This document shows, piece after piece, positions 56,515 through 64,000 of a stretch of 64,000 nt of DNA. A program made the translations under genes and the position numbers. A model generated the notes under the pieces. It ran no database searches and was not told the DNA's origin. It was given only the letters and a program-made list of their open reading frames with translations. Position 1 is the first letter of the stretch. The number at the start of each line of letters is the position of its first letter. This stretch comes from Sophora flavescens (lineage: Eukaryota; Streptophyta; Magnoliopsida; Fabales; Fabaceae), in NCBI GenBank assembly GCA_030762895.1, contig CM061062.1, positions 284,886,397 to 284,950,396 on the forward strand, given 5' to 3'.

Positions 56515-59500
56515 TCGTTTGTGACTAGTAACCACTCAGCAGAGATCGCAACAACCACCGCGTCACGGTGACGGCGACGGTGATGGCCATGAAAACCCTA
56601 GAAGAACCCGACGTAGGAATTTCCTGCTACATTTCCAACCTTGCTGGTTTCCGTGGAATTTTGAAGCAGAGGTCCCTTCGTTTTAGACAATTATTTATTT
56701 AACCCTTCCTCTTCCAATGCACCTTCTCTGCTCATAAAATTGAAGATCACAACTTTTAAGTTTTGTCCCTTTCAAATTAGTTTTTATTTTATTTTATAAA
56801 TCTCTACTTGAATTGCTCTCTTGCCTTTCAAATTGATTGTAATGAATGCTAAATTGTAAGAAAAATAAAAATTTGAAGGGCTATGTCAAATACATGTCAT
56901 TTGGTGTTATAGTACATTTTGACATTCACTATTTGGATGAATGAACATGTATAGCAATATAAACCAGCTATATATATGAAGTTTAATATGAGTCAACTCG
57001 TGATTTGTGTGTATTTTTGTGGAATTTGATACAGGTATTCTGATTTTATTGTCAATGAAGTAGACAGAGATGGACAAGTTGTTCAATTGACCTCACTTGA
57101 ACCACTTGATCCCCCTGCAGAGGAACCAAAGGTCTAATCTAATTTAATTTGATCTAATATAATGTTTTACGTTTATTAGTAAATTGATTGACAATTTTGT
57201 TAGTCTTTGTTGTGCTTGTTTCAGAGTATCCAGGAAAATGGAACAAACACATCTGACACGACAGTTATAAGTTATTCCTCTCAAATTGAATCTTTTAAGT
57301 CTCTTGCTGGGGATTCTGACGCTGCCCTTTTGGAGGAGCTTATTAATCAAATTAATTCTGGTGGTGAAGATAGTGTTTCTCCTATTGTTCTCTCTCCCGA
57401 TTCTGATAAATCACATCGAACGGTGGGTTTAAGTTTTGTGGCTTTCTTGTTTGAGAATGGATCATCTCATATAACAAGATGAGACCGCATTGATTCTAGC
57501 ATCATGGCAAGCATAATGAATCAGTCTAGTTTTTTCTGCCAAGTGCCAATTCAAAACATCTTAAATTTAATTGTTCTCAAATCTGTCAGGCAATGCATAA
57601 TTTCTTTAAGGAACACTTCAAGTTCCTTGTCACTGACGTAGTCGATGGACCAGATGCTTCATCAAAATGCATCCGTGTGAGATTGAAATCTGACAAAGGC
57701 AGAAACTCCAAGAAACGCAAAGAAAGAAGTGATAAGCCTTTTGACAGCAGAGGTTCGGAAAATTGGCCAGAAAATGTTGGCAAGTTCCTTAGGTGAAGTT
57801 GCTCTGGCATCAATTAGATAACGTAGAAATATTGACTGCTTTTCATGTGGATCGATCTTGTTTCATTTTTATGTATTATGATTAGGAAGTGTTATGATAT
57901 ACATATCCAGTGAATTGATAGATATGGTCCTCTCTTTTTTAAGCTAGTTTAGCATATGGAGTATAATGGGATTGACAGCATATAGAAGCCTGCAATGAGG
58001 TTGATAGGTGCCAAGGATTTATTTTTATTTTATTTTATTGGTAATTGTATAAACAAGATAGGTTGTGTAAGTAGTACTTAAAAAACATGCCTCTTCATTC
58101 TACTATATCTATACAGTATACACTGAAACCTATTGTTATAGTTTCTAGACAAAACAAATTACCCAATAATGTCCCTGAGGATTGTGGGCTTTGATCTCAG
58201 TGCTATCCTGTGAGTTATAAAATGCTTTCCTCACTTCTTCATCAGAAAGGCTTGGAGTCCAAGAATATGAGTGCAATCAACATGACCATTTTGTTGATTA
58301 ACTGTAATATTAGGCAGAAGAAGAACTAACCAGTTGCAGGGTTTTGAGTTTTGAGATATATGGAAGGATTGGACTTTAAGAAGATTATGGGCTCTAAGAA
58401 ATTATGTTTTGTTCAGACATTATCAGAAAGCGATAGTCATTTTGCATTTTAGATTGGTCATGTCATTTTCCCCCTTTCCTATTTCTTTGGAACTGTTTAT
58501 TTTTATCAGCTGATTGTTTCTACTAATGTAATTTCTAGGTTTCATCTATATAAAGAGAACAAAGATACACAGGAAGCCTTGGGGGTGATTGGAAATATGC
58601 TTGGCATCCAGGTGTGTCTTGTTCATTGTTGGATATATTCTTCAGGCATTCTGATGAACAGAAAATGAAGTTTTTGTTTGCTGATGATTCATTAGGTTTT
58701 TGTCTATGATAATTTATTTTTTCTTGGTCATTAATATGCATTTGGGACATATGTAATAATTGAGTTTAGTTGCCAATTTTTTAACTTTATAAATTATCTG
58801 CTTAACATATTTATGATGGTGTATAAATGTATTATGCCTCTGCACAACATTTTCTTTTCAACCTGGAGATTGAAGAACTTGGTGTTATTATTTTTAGTAG
58901 GTGTATGAATTTTTCTGCTCATAAAATTATTATTTATGATGTAAAATATTATGGCTTCAGTAAGATGCACATTTTTATGGCCAAATGTTCTAGTTTATGC
59001 ATTTGGTGAGTACTTGCATTTTAGTCTATACTGAAGCCTCTAACTTATTTAGGTGTGATGATCGATGAGTAAGGAAATTGAGTTCTGTTTGTATCATGTC
59101 TTGCACTCTTGCCTGCTCCTCCCTCCCTATCCACCCTCAAATGTAATTATTATTGATATTGATTGCTAATGCTTTTGACTTTTCCATTTTAACTGATTGA
59201 TATTTAACTGACAGACAAGATCATTTGGATTTATGGGTACAAAGGACAAACGTGCTGTCTCGACCCAAAGAGTAGTCTATTTTCACATTCTTTCTGTTCT
59301 GCATAGGGCATTCATTCGCCTTTTCATCTTCCAGATTAATATTACTGTTCATTTAGATGAAGATACTTCATTTGGTTTAATTCTTGTTTTGTGTCTAGGT
59401 TACTGTTTATAAGCAGCAAGCAAGTAGGCTAGCTTCCCTTAACGAGAGGTTGTTTGGTATTAAAGTAGGAGATTTCTGGTAAGGTGATTGAATTTTGTCT

Positions 59501-59845
59501 GCACAATGTTCCTACCTATCAGTTCTTTGACGGATGATCAAACTATGAATGCACTGTCCAGTTATGTTAACGAAGGACTTCTTCTTGGCCAGCTCTTGGG
59601 AAACCGATTTACAATCACATTGCGGTGAGTGTTATCCATGCATGAAATCCACTTTTCTTCTGTTAAATTATTATCTCTCGCAGTTAGGATTATTTATAAT
59701 TGTTGATGTAACTGCAGCTTTATATTTGTACTTAACAGTACTGACATATTTTCTCAGAGGTATTGTTGCAGATACTGAAAATACTATAAAAGCATCTGTA
59801 GATGCCTTAGGAAGGAATGGCTTCATTAACTACTTTGGTTTACAG

Positions 59846-60793
59846 GTACTTTCTAAGTCACCTCTTCCTCACTCACCCTCTCTGTGTGTGTCCCTGTTCC
59901 TCTCCTCTTTTCTTTATTCTTGGATTAGTTTTCTCTTACTTGGATTTGTTATGATAGCATACAATTAGATAGCTACCTTGTTGTAGTTAGAGGTTAAATA
60001 CCCTAAGCTATTGCATTCATCTGTGTATGATAAAGCTTTTCAAGCACCCTGGTCCAACTGCTTTATTTTTATCAAGTTTCTCTAGTAGAAAAGTCACTGC
60101 CACACACCTGTCTTGATTTCGCTGATTGACCATATATATATATATATATTAGTGGTAAGTGACATTTTGTTTCCTTTATATTTAATGATTAGAATCTTCC
60201 TGAACAACTGGGAACCCGTAATCTCCGATGGCATGGGCCTGCCCTGTATACTAAGAGCTGACATCATTAATCAATTACTGTTATTTACCATTTTCCCATG
60301 TACTGTTACTTTTGTCATTTTGAAAAGCACAATCTCTTAGAGTTTCATTGTCTCCAACATGTGTTGGCCCTGTGTATCTGTAATATAAACTTTAAACTTA
60401 TGCTGTACATTTAAGGATGACATACATACATTGTCTTGAAAATTATCCTTACTTTGCGGAGCTCTAGTTTAAATCTCTTCTTGGGATCAGTTTGTTTTGG
60501 TATGGTGTTGGTTTTTGGCAAAGACATAAAAAGCTTAAACATGTTGGAAACGAATGCCAATTACATCTGCTCCATTGCTTGATGAGAAGTTTTTTCTATT
60601 AATATTCTTGAGTCCAAAACTTGTAGTAAAATGTAAACTCTTGTTTTATGCATTGTATCTTCCTCTTTCTAGTCAAAGCTGAATAATTAATGTAAAAACA
60701 CCATGTTTTTGACTTTGTCTATTATAGGACTTATTTTGTTTTTCATTCTTGCTCTGTTAAGCAACTTATTTGTATGTAAATAAATGTGCTCAG
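59846..60793 (+). other. TruD intron 9
   Basis: Long AT-rich intron with a TA repeat at about 60130-60150. No embedded element recognised. Confidence 0.6.
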
Positions 60794-61403
60794 CGTTTGA
60801 AGTGGTTCTGTGCCAACTCACCTTATTGGAGCTGCCTTTCTTCGAGGGGAATGGAAAGTTGCTGTAGACATGATCCTTGATCCAAGAGATGGAGATATCC
60901 TTTTCATTGTTTCTACAATATATAATGGATGATATATCTTAACTGGTTTATTTTTCACTGATATTCTTACTTTAAAAAAAAAGAAAATATTATGTGCTGA
61001 TATCTAAAATTACCATATAAATTGATTGCTTTTGTTTTTCATAACATTGTTATTTAAATACAAAGACATGCAATAACCAAGGCACGCAAGTACTATAAAG
61101 ATAGTAATGATGTTGAAGGGGTGTTCTTAAGCAGTTGCCTCGATTTTTGGTTGCCGAAAGGGCTGTGGTAAGTGTCAAATGAAAATTATTTCTGCATGAA
61201 TTTCTTTCGGCTGGGCATTAGTGATATGTTGTGCTTTCTTAAACTTGATGTTTTTTTTGTTTGCCCAATACTTATCCACATATGTTGTTAAAAGTTCTGA
61301 CTAACTTTTTGTCAACAAATTTACTACAGCTGCAATGTTTAAAAAAGTCTCCTGGAAACTACATGCATGCATTGAAATCTATTCCACGGACTTTGAGAAT
61401 GAT

Positions 61404-62508
61404 GTGAGTTATAGTTACCTGAAGATATTGATAGGTTATGTGCTGAAAATATTTGGCAAAAAGGCCTTTACATTGTTAATGGTTGTAATTTTTCTTGAAC
61501 TGGAGTAATCACATTTGTAATGTAATACCAAAATGCATTTGTCACTTGTCTTCCAGCATCATTTGATGTTATATAATTTCATAAATATCTTTTATGTGGA
61601 CACTGTACAGTAGTATGCTTATATTTCAACTGGTTCTTCCTTTGAGAATCTAAAATGATTTCTTTGTTTTATATTGATCTATTTCTTTGTCTCTTTTACA
61701 ATTTAAAGACATACCAAAGTTTGAATTTCTCATAATTTTATATAAAATTTTGGGATGCTTCTGTGTTCACAGTGCATTCCTTTGTGTGTGTATGGATCAG
61801 CTTATTTTGCTTTAAAAAAAAGCTTATAATTAATCTGCTCAGGAGAGGAATTCTGGCTGAAAAGCTTATTTTTTAGCAATAAATAATCAAAACCAAATAT
61901 GCACAAGGGTTATTACCACATTACAGATTACACGCATGCTTCTATACCCACTTTGTTTTCCTTTTTTACAATAGAAATGTCATAACAAAGCTGAGATTGC
62001 TCTCCTCCCCACCTGTTGGGGTCCCGGTCAGTTCTATACTTTTATTTCAGGCTGATTGTTTATTTTGATGGAAAAAATACTTTATGACTCACGAGTGCAT
62101 CTTTTCATCCTGTTGTTATGCTTCACTAACACCATATAAATTTGCCAAATAAAAAAGAAAACCATATAAAATTGGTGGTTTTAGTAAAATCTCTGATTTG
62201 ACAAAGTATCCAGCTAAGGAGGGTAAGGTTCTATGGTTGTAAACTTGTAATACCAAATAGTGAACAGTGAAGTCAACACAAATGCAAACAGATAATTTGA
62301 TAGCTGGGAAGATACAAAAGAAATTCTTGCAGAAGCTTTAAAGTGGGCTATTTAGGCTTTCTATCTGATAGTGCTTTCTTCTGTGTCATGCAAAGACCAG
62401 TTTGCTTAAATGGTCACAGAAAAAAGATATAAGATATATTAAAGATAATTTATTTGAAGGATAACATCGATCATCTTCATTTTATTTCCGTTACTGCTTA
62501 TTTTGTAG
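61404..62508 (+). other. TruD intron 12
   Basis: 1.1-kb AT-rich intron between GTGAGT and TTTTGTAG. Nothing else supported. Confidence 0.6.
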
Positions 62509-62896
62509 GTACGTACATAGTTACCAAAGCTATTTGTGGAACCACGCAGCAAGTACAAGGGTGCAAAAATATGGTAAGTTTGTGATTTGCGATAATTTTC
62601 TAGTATGTATTGCTTTCTCTGGCAATTAGCTTCTACTGCTTTGGTACATTTTCTGACAGTCCATACAATCCTTACCATGAATTATTGTAATTGAGTTGAA
62701 TGTTATTCTACTGTGTGACAGGAACTGAACAAGTTGTATTAGGAGACTTGGTATATTCTAAAGAAAATCCCACTGGAAAAGTTACAGGGCTTGTTGGACC
62801 TGAAAGTGATAATGACTGCAGTGGTAGTTTTGATTCTAATAATGAAGATGAAGTCTCTGGAGATATTCCTGAAGAAAAAAAATAGTTATATCAAGG

Positions 62897-63570
62897 TTAG
62901 TCTTTTGATTTTGGCTAATTAATACAACATCTAATTGAACTGGACCAGATCTATGAATGAATACTAGAATCTTTATTGAAAAAAGTTCCCTGAACTGTAT
63001 CAATGTGACACAGAACGGTGGTACAATGGACTGTCACACTCCCTCACTCTTCACTCTTTGGGTATTTGAGAGACCCAATTCTTTCCTCACTATGATTTTC
63101 CTGAAATACAAGATGTTCCCACTCCCAGTTCCTATAACCCCCTATAACTATTTTCCCTCTGTGCTGGCTAACTAACTGTAGTCAACAGTATCTAACAGTC
63201 AGTTGCATTATTCTGTTACAGACATTACTGCCCTTAAGGCTCTCATTCTCTACTGGCCTGCTTATTTCTCCTAACACTGACCTTTGTTATTGGAGATCCA
63301 CTATCAATATCAATGAAGCAAAGTTACCCTGTCCCCTAATATATATGTAACAGAAACCCCTGTAAAAACTAAAAAGACTTTGGCGGCGTTTGGGTAAACA
63401 GCTTGACTAAATGCTTATTGCATGAGAGCTTATGCCACAAGTGCTTAAATTCAATAAGCTATTTGTGTTTGGATGCACACTTTGAAAAGCACTTATACAA
63501 AAATTAAAGCATTTGGATGGATCACTGCATAAGCGCTTATGAACATTTTAAAATAAAACATTTGGATGGA
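62897..63570. other. Sequence downstream of last TruD exon
   Basis: No TruD exon visible. From about 63380 GGCGGCGTTTGGGTAAACAG resembles the end of a hAT-type MITE. CATTTGGATGGATCACT occurs twice, near 63508 and 63558, the second immediately before the AT-rich repeat copy. Confidence 0.45.
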
Positions 63571-64000
63571 TCACTTTGTGTTTTTTATATTACATAAATA
63601 TTGTGATATTCTATGTGCGAGTAACATGCTAGAGTGCATAACTTACTATTTACACTTAAGAGTCATTATCTTTATTATATTATCAATAATAGTTATTAAG
63701 TTAATATATGTTATACTTTGTGATCGACAGTTAAGATAAAATATATTTTTTAACAAATTTTGGTATATAATTTCCAAATAAAAAAACAAAAAAAGTGAAA
63801 TTATCAATTATATATATAGAATTATAAAAAAATAGCATATCCCGTCCATGCATGACACATGTCCATACACTAGTAATAAGATTGATAGTGAATTGATATA
63901 GTGATCATCTGATTATAAAAGATAACCTCAATAATCCTATTTATAATAAAAATAGAATCATAATCAGATAAAGAATCAAATCATTATAAAAAATAAATCC
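63571..64000 (+). repeat. AT-rich dispersed repeat, copy 3 (cut by window end)
   Basis: Matches left-arm positions 8842-9267 in the same orientation with few differences, starting GTGTTTTTTATATTACATAA. The match stops abruptly on the left at 63571 and is still running at the window end. Confidence 0.85.

Larger units (their letters stand above)
56583..62896 (+). pseudogene. TruD/PUS7-family pseudouridine synthase, frame-damaged and 3'-incomplete
   Basis: TruD enzymes isomerise uridine to pseudouridine in tRNA. Exons: 56583-56671, 57035-57131, 57225-57422, 57590-57792, 58539-58611, 59215-59271, 59399-59478, 59562-59624 and 59758-59845. All have matching phases and GT-AG sites, giving 316 intact codons from MAMKTLEEPDVGISCYISNL. 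FGFMGTKDKRAVSTQR holds the catalytic Asp (TKD) and NYFGLQ the next TruD motif. Exon 10 (60794-about 60892) lacks 2 nt in the conserved QRFGSGS motif; exon 11 (61066-61167) has 2 extra nt; exons 12 (61330-61403) and 13 (62509-62573, HSYQSYLWNHAAS) are intact; exon 14 (62722-62896) has an A-run frameshift creating TAG at 62883. C-terminal exons were not found. It could instead be a working gene with assembly indels. Confidence 0.85.

Overview
The window reads as nuclear DNA of a eudicot plant, most likely a legume. Its genes are split by GT-AG introns, the intergenic DNA is AT-rich, and nearly all of it is made of plant transposon families: Copia, Ogre/Tat-type Gypsy, SIRE-type Copia, hAT and tRNA-derived SINEs. 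The legume assignment is an inference from the Ogre/SIRE content and the gene sequences. There is no operon-style organisation, and I found no rRNA, tRNA or CRISPR locus.

Positions 1-23466 form one compound inverted duplication. The left arm (1-11130) and right arm (11163-23466, reverse complement) flank a 32-bp spacer. Each arm carries the 3' half of a peptide:N-glycanase (PNG1) gene, an AT-rich repeat, and a small TPX2-like gene fragment next to the centre. The left arm was later split by a 4.99-kb Copia element inserted inside a PNG1 exon. The right arm lost about 1.1 kb and gained a 7.2-kb insert at 12966-20197. That insert begins with an apparently intact hAT transposon (785-aa transposase in three exons). 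It continues with four in-frame exons of an alpha/beta-hydrolase gene, which themselves hold an Au-type SINE and a 748-bp hAT-like element. After removing these insertions the two arms agree in length to within about 20 bp.

Positions 24040-40650 are a degenerate Ogre-like Gypsy element of about 16.6 kb. It has about 2-kb LTRs, a tRNA-Arg-type primer site, an extra 5' ORF, gag, protease with a G-patch, a probable intron, RT, two RNase H domains, integrase, and two tandem-repeat blocks in its 3' untranslated region. Positions 40651-42720 are LTR-like sequence rich in a CGTCC minisatellite. Positions 42720-44205 hold MITE-like sequence. Positions 44206-55735 are a SIRE/Maximus-type Copia element on the minus strand with an env-like region; it lacks its 5' LTR and has a 1.56-kb solo LTR inserted in pol.

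Positions 56583-62896 carry the only ordinary-looking host gene, a TruD/PUS7-family tRNA pseudouridine synthase on the plus strand. Its telobox-bearing leader and first nine exons (316 codons) are intact. Exons 10, 11 and 14 each carry a frame lesion, and the C-terminus is not in the window. The window closes inside a third copy of the AT-rich repeat (63571-64000).

The genes do not form a pathway. The coherent story is structural: gene fragments captured, inverted and nested by transposons, giving a locus that could produce hairpin RNA against PNG1 and TPX2-like transcripts. Several frame breaks sit at CAG/CTG trinucleotides that have become CG-containing, which may be a sequencing artefact.
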